Below, one piece after another: positions 1-7,658 of a stretch of DNA of 35,518 nt (its first letter is position 1; each line of letters begins with the position of its first letter). Source of the stretch: Planctomycetaceae bacterium (GTDB lineage: Bacteria; Planctomycetota; Planctomycetia; Pirellulales; Pirellulaceae); assembly GCA_024642205.1 (NCBI GenBank), contig JAHEBQ010000066.1, forward strand, positions 1 through 35,518. Reading direction: 5' to 3'. The position numbers and the translations under genes are program-made. The notes beneath the pieces are model-generated. The model was not told the DNA's origin, did no database searches, and saw nothing but the letters and a program-made list of their open reading frames with translations.

Positions 1-511
1 TCCGCCGCGAACAGAGATCCTTAAACGCACAGAGGTAACTGAAGCCTTCTTTAGTAGGGATGTAAGTGAAATCGGTGAGCCACACTTGATTGATGCTTGA
101 GGTGGAAAATTGCTGGTTCAAACGGTTCGGTGCGATCGGTAAGTTATGGTTCGAATCGGTTGTTGAAATTCTGAATTTCGGTTTATTGCGAGCCTGGATT
201 TGATTTTCACGCATGAGCTTTGCGACTGTATTCTCTGAGCACTCAACGCCTTGACTGACGAGTTCACGATGCATTCTTGGACTGCCGTAATCTTGATGGC
301 GAGGGAGCGCATGAATGCGTTTGATTTCGGACACGATCAACTCTTGCTTCTCCTGAGTTGCCGACGCCTTTCGTCCCAGCCATTTGTAAAATGCCGCGCG
401 CGTTACTTCCAGCACGCGGCACAGAACGTCAATTGGCCAGCATTTTTCATGCTCTTTGACGAATTCAAGCCTCAACCGTTTTCTTTTGCAAAGAAGGCCG
501 TCGCTTTTTTT
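1..511 (-). CDS. IS3-family transposase OrfB (DDE integrase), 3' part missing
   Basis: OrfB supplies the catalytic part of the IS3 transposase, which cuts and joins the element's ends. About 170 codons are visible. The order is as expected: a start region with CRVLEVTRAAFYKW, an HTH_21-like segment with YGSPRMHRELVSQG and LMRENQIQAR, and then the opening of the rve integrase core at VWLTDFTYIPTKEG. The Asp of that motif is the first catalytic acid of the DDE triad. The second Asp and the Glu would lie beyond the left edge. There is no plausible ATG at the beginning of this frame, which agrees with its expression as an OrfAB fusion by -1 frameshifting on the A-run at 505-511. Confidence 0.88.
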
Positions 512-765
512 AAAATGTCGCGCTCCATCTTCAGCTGACGATTCTCTTCGCGCAGACGCTTGAGCTGGGCCTCGACAGATGGGCTTTGATTAACCTCGGC
601 CTGACGCGTTCCGTCGGCCTCAAACGCCTTGCGCCAGTTGTGAATCAGTGTGTCTCGAATCCCCAAATCCCGCGCCACCTCCGTGAACGACAAGCCTTGC
701 TCGATTACCTTCTTCACTGCCGCAAGTTTATAATCTCGGGCAAATGTTCGTCGCGTTCGTTTCAT
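472..765 (-). CDS. IS3-family transposase OrfA
   Basis: OrfA is the DNA-binding subunit of the IS3 transposase and recognises the terminal inverted repeats. The protein is about 97 residues long, normal for the family. The N-terminal half is a Tnp_1 helix-turn-helix (ARDYKLAAVKKVIEQG, then FTEVARDLGI and LIHNWRKAFE). The C-terminal half is a leucine-zipper-like helix (LKRLREENRQLKMERDILKK) used for multimerisation. The ATG at 765 is preferred over the one at 783 because an AAAGGAAA Shine-Dalgarno-like stretch sits just upstream of it. The last codons overlap orfB, as needed for translational frameshifting. Confidence 0.9.
   Translation of the reverse strand: MKRTRRTFARDYKLAAVKKVIEQGLSFTEVARDLGIRDTLIHNWRKAFEADGTRQAEVNQSPSVEAQLKRLREENRQLKMERDILKKATAFFAKENG
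504..511 (-). promoter_or_regulatory. -1 ribosomal frameshift slippery site (A7G)
   Basis: On the minus strand seven A residues followed by G occur in the orfA frame as TTA AAA AAA GCG. Slipping back one base moves the ribosome into the long orfB frame. OrfA itself ends a few codons later at TGA. A_AAA_AAG-type heptamers at this position are the known signal for making the OrfAB fusion in IS3 elements. Confidence 0.75.
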
Positions 766-801
766 TGAGTTTCCTTTCGTCATACAATCATGACATACGG
801 A

Positions 802-833
802 GACTCACTGTCTACCAACTCTGGGGAACTTCA
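802..833 (-). repeat. Probable terminal inverted repeat of the IS3-family element
   Basis: Reading inward on the minus strand from 833 the sequence starts with TGA and has a CCCC block followed by a GTAGACA block, like IS3-family ends. Only one end is in the window, so the matching repeat cannot be confirmed. Confidence 0.45.
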
Positions 834-1425
834 GCCTGCGAATTGGGCCCTTGGAATCCATGCCTTCCATTCCGACACTTCAATGCCAACCGATGCCGCA
901 TTACACCCCAATGCCAACGATTTAGTGAGGGCAAGGACGAATAGCATGATGTTGGATCCAAGTCGGCAACCTGGGTCCGTTTGGCTACTTGGCAGATACT
1001 CGGGTTGGCGAACATTGTGACACCCTAAACCCTTTCTGCATTAATGGATGTTGTCACCGGATCTTCCGGCGATTCAGCTCAACTGTCAGCTCGGTCAAAG
1101 AGATCGTTGTCCGCCTCGGTTGATTAGATAAGCCTCAGCACGTTTGACATTGGGTCTCTAATACGACGAATCGAAATTCGGGGATTGGCTGAAGCAGCGT
1201 GCCAAGTGAAGCAAATACGTGTTGTCGTTCACATGTTTCGTCGTCCTTCTTGGCTTTGCCGCATCCGTCTATTTCAGCGATCCGCGGATTGCAGGTTTTT
1301 TCGTCAAATTCGCATGCATTATCGAATAGGCAAGCACTCTCACTTATCATTTCGCTGGGTAAGCACCTGATTGATGGCTGCGTGCACAGCCACAGCATTC
1401 GACATTGAGTTGGCCCGCGTAATAT
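834..1425. other. Spacer with no supported gene
   Basis: About 590 bases beyond the IS end. Only short open frames in conflicting directions occur. One short hydrophobic frame (roughly 1219-1330, plus strand) resembles a membrane-segment fragment but has no ribosome binding site. No tRNA, terminator or repeat array was recognised. Confidence 0.5.
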
Positions 1426-1605
1426 ATGAACAGCAGTTCTCGAAACGAAACAGCGTCAACTCGGATTTCTGCACCTGATCCGGTTGTCCCTGCTGTCAAT
1501 GCCGTGTTTCTGATTCCAGATAACGGTTCGTCAATTTGCATTCCCAGCGAACAGTTGACCCTCCAGATTCATACCAATCACTGGTACAATTCCTGGTTGA
1601 CGTAA
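1426..1605 (+). CDS. Possible 59-residue protein of unknown function
   Basis: An ATG-started frame of 59 codons lies alone in the spacer before the cupin gene, on the same strand. Its translation begins MNSSSRNETASTRISA and ends with an aromatic tail (NHWYNSWLT). I do not recognise a family. There is no clear Shine-Dalgarno sequence, and the composition is only moderately protein-like. It may be a fragment or chance. Confidence 0.25.
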   Translation: MNSSSRNETASTRISAPDPVVPAVNAVFLIPDNGSSICIPSEQLTLQIHTNHWYNSWLT

Positions 1606-1753
1606 TCGAGTCAAGCAAGTTGGCGATTAGCAATGCGTCGGAACAAAGGCAATAACGCGTTCGCGTTGGATTCTTGAACCTAATTAACGACACTGTCAAT
1701 TACTCAGCACGATCATCTCAACCGTTAGCCTCATATGAAATTGGAAACACAAG

Positions 1754-2221
1754 ATGGAACTTCCCCAACTGCTAATTCGGACCCCCAACGAAACACGAAG
1801 GATCGATGCATTTGGAGACACCATGATTCTCCATTTAGGGTCAGATGATACCGATGGACGGTTCTCGATGTGGACAGAAATCACGCCTGCAGGTGGCGGT
1901 CCCCCACCCCATTATCATGAAAATGAGGACGAATGGTTTTGGCCGATTTCCGGTAGCGCAGAGTTTTTCATTGGAAACAAATGGATGCTGGTTCCACCGA
2001 AAACGGCAGTCTTTGCACCTCGCAGGTCAATTCATACATTTAGAAACCCGAACTCAGTGCCATTGGAAATGCTAATCCAGACGATTCCTGGTGGCTTTGA
2101 AAAATTTTTTTCAGAATGTGCGGCTGAGTTCAGCCAAGACATGCCACCTAACATGGATTCAATAGTCAAAATAAGTGCTCGCCATGGAATCCATCTTGTA
2201 GATCAATCAGAAACGGAATAA
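1754..2221 (+). CDS. Cupin-domain protein
   Basis: A 155-residue single-domain cupin, probably a cytosolic metal-binding protein. Cupin motif 1 is clear at about residues 49-69 (GGPPPHYHENEDEWFWPISG), giving the His-x-His and Glu ligands that usually hold a divalent metal. Motif 2 is at about residues 82-97 (PPKTAVFAPRRSIHTFRN), with its conserved His. There is no signal peptide. Small cupins of this type include dioxygenases, isomerases and sugar- or quercetin-binding proteins, and the sequence alone does not choose between them. The gene is isolated, with about 500 bases of spacer on each side and no operon partner to suggest a substrate. Confidence 0.9.
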   Translation: MELPQLLIRTPNETRRIDAFGDTMILHLGSDDTDGRFSMWTEITPAGGGPPPHYHENEDEWFWPISGSAEFFIGNKWMLVPPKTAVFAPRRSIHTFRNPNSVPLEMLIQTIPGGFEKFFSECAAEFSQDMPPNMDSIVKISARHGIHLVDQSETE

Positions 2222-2750
2222 CAACAGGATTCGATTCGAATGCATCACTACAAAGCGTTGCACAGAAAACCGAGAAGTCCAACGATTATTCTGACCGTAA
2301 TTCGTCATTAAATGTCACCGTTAATCTCGATATTGATGGTTGCGGCACCGACGATTTGGATAAATTGAAGTGCTTGATTACCGGCATGGGCTCTCGATCC
2401 TTGCCTTTCAAATTGCGTGCGGGTCGGTTCATTTCGAGACTGATGCCGCGACGCGAAACGCCGTAGTCGGAGAGCCACCATCTGATACAATGGCTTCCCA
2501 TCAACTTGGATTGGATGCAAAATAGTATTCGATTGAGCATATGGGCGATGCGATATCCTCCAGAAGATGGGGTCTTCGTGGAGGTGGCAAACGAGAGAGA
2601 AGTTCAATCCGGAAAGTAACGAATCGATTGGCACGGATCAAAAAGATGAATCGCTGGCGCTGTGGCCCCCGGCTTCGCTTCGCTCATCCATTTTTATTCC
2701 CGATTTAGTTTTTTGGACGTGTCCCACGTCGGATTGAGTGACGAACAACG
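2222..2750. other. Spacer with no supported gene
   Basis: About 530 bases between the cupin and DUF1569 genes. Overlapping frames on both strands contradict one another and none has family features or a ribosome binding site. Nothing recognised. Confidence 0.5.
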
Positions 2751-3215
2751 ATGCGTCGAGAACTCAAATTTGAATGCCTCGACGACGCGATTGAAGAATG
2801 TGAACGGCTAATTCAAAACGGCTACACCAAATCTGGTAAATGGTCACTCGCACAGATCTGCTGCCATCTCCGACTTACTATCGAAAGCAATATGAACGGC
2901 TACCCGCTTTGGATGACTCTCTTAGGGTACCCGCTTCGTCCCGTCCTTCGCTCGTTTGTGCTGCCCAAACTGCTTGACGGTAATTCACCCAATGGAATCA
3001 AGACGGCTCGAATGTTTATTCCACCTGACGACTTGAACGACGCATACGAGGTCGACCGATTCAAAACCTGCGTGTCCAGGTTTGGTGCCTCCAGTGATTC
3101 AATGCACGCCCACCCTGGTTTTGGAAACATGACGAACAGACAATTTGACCTGTTTCATGCTTCCCACGCGGCACATCATTTGAGTTTTTTGCATCCGGAA
3201 ACGAATCGCGTTTGA
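2751..3215 (+). CDS. DUF1569 family protein
   Basis: A 154-residue protein matching the DUF1569 family, which has a DinB-like four-helix fold and is frequent in planctomycetes. Diagnostic stretches are GKWSLAQICCHLRLTIE near residues 30-46, with the first conserved His, and HPGFGNMTNRQFDLFHASHA near residues 122-141, followed by HHLSFLHPE. The paired histidines suggest a metal site like that of DinB proteins, though no reaction is established. There is no signal peptide, so it is probably cytosolic. Length is normal for the family and the frame is intact. It stands alone, followed by a hairpin-forming sequence at 3239-3296. Confidence 0.88.
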   Translation: MRRELKFECLDDAIEECERLIQNGYTKSGKWSLAQICCHLRLTIESNMNGYPLWMTLLGYPLRPVLRSFVLPKLLDGNSPNGIKTARMFIPPDDLNDAYEVDRFKTCVSRFGASSDSMHAHPGFGNMTNRQFDLFHASHAAHHLSFLHPETNRV

Positions 3216-3238
3216 AGACATTTTGATGAATCATGCGA

Positions 3239-3296
3239 TGGCCACGACGCAGCAGAACCTAGCGGGTTTTCCAAGGTTTGGTCAGCCGCGTGGCCA
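3239..3296. repeat. Hairpin-forming element downstream of the DUF1569 gene
   Basis: A perfect 8-base inverted repeat (TGGCCACG at 3239-3246, CGTGGCCA at 3289-3296) encloses a second one (AACCT at 3256-3260, AGGTT at 3274-3278). No T-tract follows, so it is not a classic intrinsic terminator. It could be a REP-like dispersed element or a structured 3' end. Confidence 0.45.
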
Positions 3297-3455
3297 GACT
3301 CTGGATTTTGACTCGTCTTGGGGAGGTTGAGATTCCCGCCGAGACTCAATTCATTCGCAGGGATATTGCGGCTGAAACCTCATCCTCCCGAATATTGGAA
3401 CGTACATAGATGATGGCGGATTCTACATGGTTTCTCTTGCATATTGGGGGCGTTA

Positions 3456-4051
3456 ATGGGCAGATGGCGAATTGTTGTTTGTACGGCGAATTTCCTGGTT
3501 GCATTTGCCGTATGGATTTCCTCCTGTGCCGCGCTCTGTTTCTGGCCAAATGTTGCCTTTGACCCGATTGCCACGTTTACCTACGGAACTTCGGCTTATG
3601 CCTCGATGTGCTTGACGTTTGGTCTCGCCGTTTCGCTGGTCCCCATTGGTCGTTGTGTTCGTGTCTGCCAATTTGTTGGCGTCACTGTTAGTTCAGCGAT
3701 TGTGTTTTCTGTCGGCTCCATGCTGGCGCCGCAACTTGCCAAGGCATTTCCTGGCCATTCACGCGATCATTGCCACGAGTTGGCGGTACTCCCTCCTGAT
3801 CTCAGTCGTGATGATTCTTGCGATCTCAGGGTGTGTCTTCGCCGACTGTTTCTGCCTTCCTGTGCGAACCACCTCGCCCAACGTTGACGCAAATTTTTGG
3901 ACTGAGTTGTGCCGCTGCGTCAGGCCCAATAGTCTTTATTCTCCATTTCATGATGTTTCGGCTTGTTGGTTGCAAGCTGAAATTCTCGAGGCAACCGTGG
4001 GTCCGTACACAACCTGGGGTATCGGTTCATCCGCTTGATTCGACTCACTAG
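3456..4051 (+). pseudogene. Multi-pass membrane protein gene with two frame changes
   Basis: Three overlapping plus-strand frames together give one membrane protein of about 198 residues. The first runs from the ATG at 3456, which has GGGGG six bases upstream, to about 3740. It encodes three hydrophobic segments (TANFLVAFAVWISSCAALCF; SMCLTFGLAVSLVPIG; VGVTVSSAIVFSVGSML). A +1 shift near 3740 continues the hydrophobic pattern (YSLLISVVMILAISGCVFAD), and another +1 shift near 3870 gives SGPIVFILHFMMFRLVG and a stop at 4049-4051. Each single frame turns into low-complexity charged sequence once the shift point is passed. Family unknown. Either the gene is decayed or the sequence has two small indel errors. 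Confidence 0.6.
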
Positions 4052-4161
4052 GCCGAACGCATGACAACCGTCCAATTAGGCGACACTGCTGAAATCGCTT
4101 GTTTTGTAATCTGGACTTCACCGGCAGCCTTGTGACCATCGTCGCAAGTGAGTGGCCAATC

Positions 4162-4572
4162 ATGAAATCAAAGAGCAATGACCAACGTTCGTCGTCTGGT
4201 CTAACTCGAGTGATTGTGCTCTTGGTTGGCATCGCGGCATTCATGTTCCTGACTCTGAGATTCTATCGACCAGACCGTCCACTTCCCGAAATCTCCCCGG
4301 GGACTTCTTCGGAGCCGACGTTCGTCATTCAGGTGAATCGTCCGCGGGAATGTTTGCCGCTCGGTGGCCTCCTTCCGCCCCGGCTCTTTGGCGTGAACAC
4401 CCACCCGGGATTTGACTCCGCATCCGAGGGTGCGAGGTACCGCGTCGACCGAGGTAGAATTGAGCTCAGCGCCAATGACTGGGAACTGAAATTGGTTTTC
4501 GACGATGACAGTGGGCTAACTGCAGAAACCGAAGCTGTTTTTAACCTTATTTTTGAAGACCATGATCGATGA
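4162..4572 (+). CDS. Single-pass membrane protein of unknown function, possibly truncated
   Basis: The protein begins at the ATG at 4162 (MKSKSNDQRSSSG), then has one transmembrane helix at about residues 15-34 (RVIVLLVGIAAFMFLTLRFY). A soluble domain of about 100 residues with alternating hydrophobic pattern follows (RVDRGRIELSANDWELKLVF). The topology suggests an N-in anchor with an exported domain. An upstream in-frame ATG at 4099 is less likely because the true N-terminus looks like charged residues followed directly by the anchor. The TGA at 4570-4572 may be premature: the same frame stays open for another 80 codons to 4815 with protein-like composition. No family recognised. Confidence 0.6.
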   Translation: MKSKSNDQRSSSGLTRVIVLLVGIAAFMFLTLRFYRPDRPLPEISPGTSSEPTFVIQVNRPRECLPLGGLLPPRLFGVNTHPGFDSASEGARYRVDRGRIELSANDWELKLVFDDDSGLTAETEAVFNLIFEDHDR

Positions 4573-4815
4573 ATCCGGTGCCGACCCAACGATCCGGCCG
4601 TCGGCACACCAAAAACCATCCAGCTTGCCGACTCAGGTGCACTAAGCGGGGCTTTCGATGTTGGACTCTCCGAGTGCGAAGATGCGAAAACCGGCGAATC
4701 GCCGGGATGGAGGCCGAATCCGTTTGTTCTTCACTGCAGTTTCCATCGGCTCGGCATCTCAAAATCAACTCTTTCAAATCCAACGAACCAAAGAATGTTG
4801 CGAGAAGGCAATTGA
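4573..4815 (+). pseudogene. Probable in-frame continuation of the preceding gene beyond a TGA
   Basis: Directly after the TGA at 4570-4572, and in the same frame, 80 codons follow without a stop until TGA at 4813. The translation looks like ordinary globular protein (for example IQLADSGALSGAFDVGLSE and RPNPFVLHCSFHRLG). There is no start codon with a ribosome binding site, so it would only be made by readthrough. The simplest view is that one base change cut a longer gene. An open stretch of this length can arise by chance, so confidence is limited. Confidence 0.35.
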
Positions 4816-5015
4816 GATGGATCCCACGATTAATTAGTGGATGAATCGCCGGTCTGATGGTATGAAGTTTTCGGGAATGCATTTGAAGGTCGGCTGAGAA
4901 TTTCAGTAAAACTAATTCTTGGGGTAACCTCAATTCATCGCGAATTGGATCGGCCCTGGTATATGCTCGAATGGGAAGAAAATCTGTTTCGCCTGTATTT
5001 CTCAATCAATCTAAG

Positions 5016-5466
5016 ATGAATTCCCAGTCCCAGCTTTTGATTGACGAATTCTCTACAGGAAAATGGAGCTCATCTTTCGACGAATGATTGCAGGTTGACC
5101 GATGGGTGAACCGAATTAATGCTTGGGTCGTTTTTTCTGATGGATGGCTAATTATCAGTAATTGTTTACTACCTGATCGAGGGACACACGATTGCTTGGG
5201 AGCATCGCAGAATGAAGGAAGAACTGTTGAGAGACAATTCTGATTTCGATATCCCGGGCAGTCATTCGCCGTACTTGCGCCCACGCAAATTTCCAATCAA
5301 ATAGCTGTCTAATCGTGATTGGAGGTTTAATGACATCTTGCCGCGGGTGTCAAATTCTCTCGCTAAACGAGACTGGGAGAAGTTTCTGTCGGACCGGGTT
5401 CAATTTCGTGTATCAAGATGGCTAACTGCGACGTTACCTTCGCCGGAGAACAAGTTGGCGAGTTGA
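5016..5466 (+). pseudogene. Degraded gene of about 150 codons
   Basis: A frame from the ATG at 5016 (MNSQSQLLIDEFSTGKWSSS) meets TGA at 5085. It continues in frame with protein-like sequence (VDRWVNRINAWVVFSDGWL) to about 5150. A +1 change then gives VYYLIEGHTIAWEHRRMKEE and SDFDIPGSHSPYLRPRKFP up to TAG at 5302. The same frame continues (SNSLAKRDWEKFLSDRVQF) to TGA at 5464-5466. The pieces read like one soluble protein with two stops and one shift. I do not recognise the family. Within it, a 31-codon ORF at 5330-5425 has a strong GGAGG four bases before its ATG and a CRGC motif, but it overlaps this frame. It may be an independent small gene or coincidence. Confidence 0.4.
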
Positions 5467-5581
5467 GCCGTATTCAGTAGATGGAATCCGACTCCAAACG
5501 TTTCCGGACTGTCTCTCGCTGGGCCAAACGAGTCCAGAAGGGATTTTCGCCGTACCATTTCTGTTTTTTCTCATTCTTGGT

Positions 5582-6187
5582 GTGGGGTTGATACCGGTTA
5601 ATAATGACTTTCACCCGGTAGAAGTTGGCGTCAAGATTTACCTGGTATCCAATGCCGTACATGCAGATATCATCGTTCCCAAATCTACGGAAGCCAAAGA
5701 CTGGACGAAGAGCTTCTCCGCCGTTGCATTTGGAAACTCGATTGCGGAAGAAACACATGTTGCATTTGGATGGGGTGACCGAGGGTCTTTTCTGGAAACT
5801 GAAACACGGGATGACTTGAAACTGTCGACGGCCGTCAATGCACTCCTTCTGCCATCCAGGAGCTGCGTTCATGTTTCATTCACGCGGCCAGAATACTACC
5901 TGGATGCGGTTCCCCTGACTATCTCCGAATGCCAGTACAAGGCGCTGGTCCACCACATTGAGACGAAATTTCACAGGGATGGTGACGGAACACTTGTGCA
6001 AATTCCTGGTTACGCCTACACAACCAATGATGCATTCTTCGATGGCAAGGGGCGATATCACCTGTTCAATACTTGCAATTCCTGGGTCGGGCGTGGATTA
6101 AGATCTGCGGGCGTTCGCGCGCCGTGGTTTTCTCCCATGCCCAAATCACCTATGCTTTACATCGAGGATGAAGGAATTGCCAGGTAG
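5582..6187 (+). CDS. DUF2459 (TIGR02117) family protein
   Basis: The body of this 201-residue product matches DUF2459, a bacterial family first noted near urease operons, with no assigned reaction. Visible hallmarks are VKIYLVSNAVHADIIVP near residues 18-34, VAFGWGDRGSFLET near residues 60-73, and a C-terminal FNTCNSWVGRGLRSAGV with conserved Cys-Asn. Members normally start with a transmembrane or signal segment. Here the GTG at 5582 would start after it. An N-terminus with such a segment exists in another frame from the ATG at 5481 (MESDSKRFRTVSRWAKR...), while the DUF2459 frame itself encodes FAVPFLFFLILGVGL just upstream of 5582. A one-base indel near the T-run at 5564-5569 would join them. 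The gene may therefore be frameshifted at its 5' end. Confidence 0.75.
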   Translation: MGLIPVNNDFHPVEVGVKIYLVSNAVHADIIVPKSTEAKDWTKSFSAVAFGNSIAEETHVAFGWGDRGSFLETETRDDLKLSTAVNALLLPSRSCVHVSFTRPEYYLDAVPLTISECQYKALVHHIETKFHRDGDGTLVQIPGYAYTTNDAFFDGKGRYHLFNTCNSWVGRGLRSAGVRAPWFSPMPKSPMLYIEDEGIAR

Positions 6188-6327
6188 GATTCCGATACAA
6201 ACGGAGCCGCCCGAAAACGCGTGGCTGGAGGATTGCATTACGTCGGCGCTCGGTGACCCTGTACGTCTTGCTACTGAAGGTATCACAATCGTTGTTTCCT
6301 CGCCTGCACATCGAGTTTGCGACTTAA

Positions 6328-6918
6328 ATGAAAGCTGCGGCAATTCTAAAATGCGGACCGACTGATCGGACCCAACTGTTGCTTAGGGACGAATTGTTGG
6401 ACAGCGTTCAATGTGGCTCTTGGTTTCATGGCGAATCGACAGGGACGCTTGCTACATTTCTTGATATGGCCGGCTCCTTTGCCTATCGTCCGACGAAATA
6501 TCACGGCGAGAAAACACGTGGCGTCAATTATGCTTGGACCACTATCGGCAAACCGCCTTACTTGACAGCGCGCGGCCATTGGCCAAATCTCGAGACTTGG
6601 GCTGGACGCGAAACCTTCCTCGACAATCCAACCTTGATGATTTACGGTCACTAATGGGAATCACTTAAGTGCGGAGACTTACTGTTTTATGGGCTGTCGG
6701 TCGTTCCTCAATGGGTCGGAGGCGATGCTCCAGTTCAAACTCTCCTTTTAATTTTCAGATTTGCTGCGTACTATGATGGTCGATCCGACGTTGACCAATC
6801 GGGAAATCATTTCCACTACGAAATCGGTTTGCTTCAGCGAAACAGAAACCCAATAATTGATCTCAACAATCTGGTACCTCGACCAGAACCGCCGCCAGTC
6901 GACTCTCCTACGTGGTAG
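6328..6918 (+). pseudogene. Unknown ORF split by an in-frame TAA
   Basis: An ATG at 6328 opens 108 codons ending at TAA 6652-6654 (with GTLATFLDMAGSFAYRP and GHWPNLETWAGRETFL). The same frame is open for a further 87 codons to TAG at 6916, with no ATG in it but protein-like content (FAAYYDGRSDVDQSGNHFHY; NPIIDLNNLVPRPEPPPVD). The two parts could be one 195-codon gene with a nonsense change. No family recognised and no clear ribosome binding site, and the start is preceded directly by an in-frame TAA, so the 5' end may also be lost. Confidence 0.35.
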
Positions 6919-7026
6919 GATGCGGCAAAACCAATTGATGCACCCAAGCGTCGTGCGGTGCGTATTTATAATGGAAAGATCACTCAGGCGGCTCGGTGAT
7001 CGTTGCCGGCTGGTAAAACGAACGTC

Positions 7027-7440
7027 ATGACACCCTACCACGAGTATTTTCTACCCATCTTTTTGCTCGGCTGCATGATAGCTGCCGTCGCATCGTTTTT
7101 CGCCGGTCGTACCTCTGGATGTGTATTACCAGGTGCCTTGTTGATTGTGGGAGTTCTAGCATTCTGGTCGGCAGTGTTTATTGGCTCTGACCAGGGATAC
7201 CGTGCTTGGCAGTCAATGCCAAATCCACCTGATGAAGCGTTCAGTGATGCATCGGTACTGGGGGCGTTGATTCTCGGCTGGTTTCCGGGTGGGCTTTTTT
7301 GCTTGACTATTTTTGGCCTGGTTCGTGGAATAAGATGGATTTTGCATCGGGCGAATCCTGACGTCTTCCCAGGCGTCCGCAACCCGGTTACTCCGCCAGT
7401 TGAAACCGGAAATCCTTACCAGGGACCAAACGCCGGATAA
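7027..7440 (+). CDS. Small multi-pass membrane protein with NPYQ-type tail
   Basis: About 137 residues from the ATG at 7027 (MTPYHEYFLPIFLLG); an upstream frame extension to 7003 adds only MPAGKTNV. Three or four hydrophobic helices are visible: residues ~6-26, ~31-52 (LPGALLIVGVLAFWSAVFIG) and ~80-102 (LGALILGWFPGGLFCLTIFG). A basic loop (RGIRWILHRAN) and a polar tail ending GNPYQGPNAG follow. Short tails with an NPYxxP pattern after a proline-rich stretch recur in many planctomycete membrane proteins; that is family-level knowledge, not a function. It is an inner-membrane protein of unknown role, intact. Confidence 0.75.
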   Translation: MTPYHEYFLPIFLLGCMIAAVASFFAGRTSGCVLPGALLIVGVLAFWSAVFIGSDQGYRAWQSMPNPPDEAFSDASVLGALILGWFPGGLFCLTIFGLVRGIRWILHRANPDVFPGVRNPVTPPVETGNPYQGPNAG

Positions 7441-7448
7441 CAATCCAA

Positions 7449-7628
7449 GTGCAAACGGAAACAGCCGAAATCGTGAATCTTGACGTTTGGGTCACAATGG
7501 CGGCGCACGGTCATTGCCATGATGCCGAAGCCTTGACCGTGGGAGATAGATTGATTTTCGTACGAAGCACGGGAACCGAGCTGCAATTGATCTGGCCGGG
7601 ATGCACCTGGAAGAAAGAAGAGATTTAA
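7449..7628 (+). CDS. Possible 59-residue protein or gene remnant
   Basis: A GTG-started frame of 59 codons lies between the membrane protein and the DUF1801 gene, in the same direction, starting 8 bases after the former. The translation (VWVTMAAHGHCHDAEALTV; LIFVRSTGTELQLIWPG; WKKEEI) reads like a globular domain rich in His and Trp. An alternative GTG start is at 7473. No ribosome binding site is obvious and I do not recognise a family. It could be the 3' remnant of a larger gene. Confidence 0.35.
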   Translation: MQTETAEIVNLDVWVTMAAHGHCHDAEALTVGDRLIFVRSTGTELQLIWPGCTWKKEEI

Positions 7629-7658
7629 AAACCTTGCTTATCCCCCAAAGGGTTCCCA

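Larger units (their letters stand above)
1..833 (-). mobile_element. IS3-family insertion sequence, partial
   Basis: The element reads on the minus strand and runs off the left edge. It has the usual IS3 layout: a small helix-turn-helix orfA, an A7G slippery stretch at the end of orfA, and orfB entered by -1 frameshift. The outer end is placed at 833 because the minus strand there begins TGAAGTTCCCCAGAGTTGG followed by a GTAGACA block, which resembles IS3-family terminal inverted repeats. The other terminus and the target-site duplication lie outside the window, so the boundary is an inference. No stop interrupts the visible orfB part, so the copy may be intact. Confidence 0.85.

Noticed and set aside
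4547..5005. 152-codon minus-strand ORF
   Set aside because: It lies opposite better-supported plus-strand reading and is Arg/His-rich, with no domain-like pattern, as expected of an antisense shadow.
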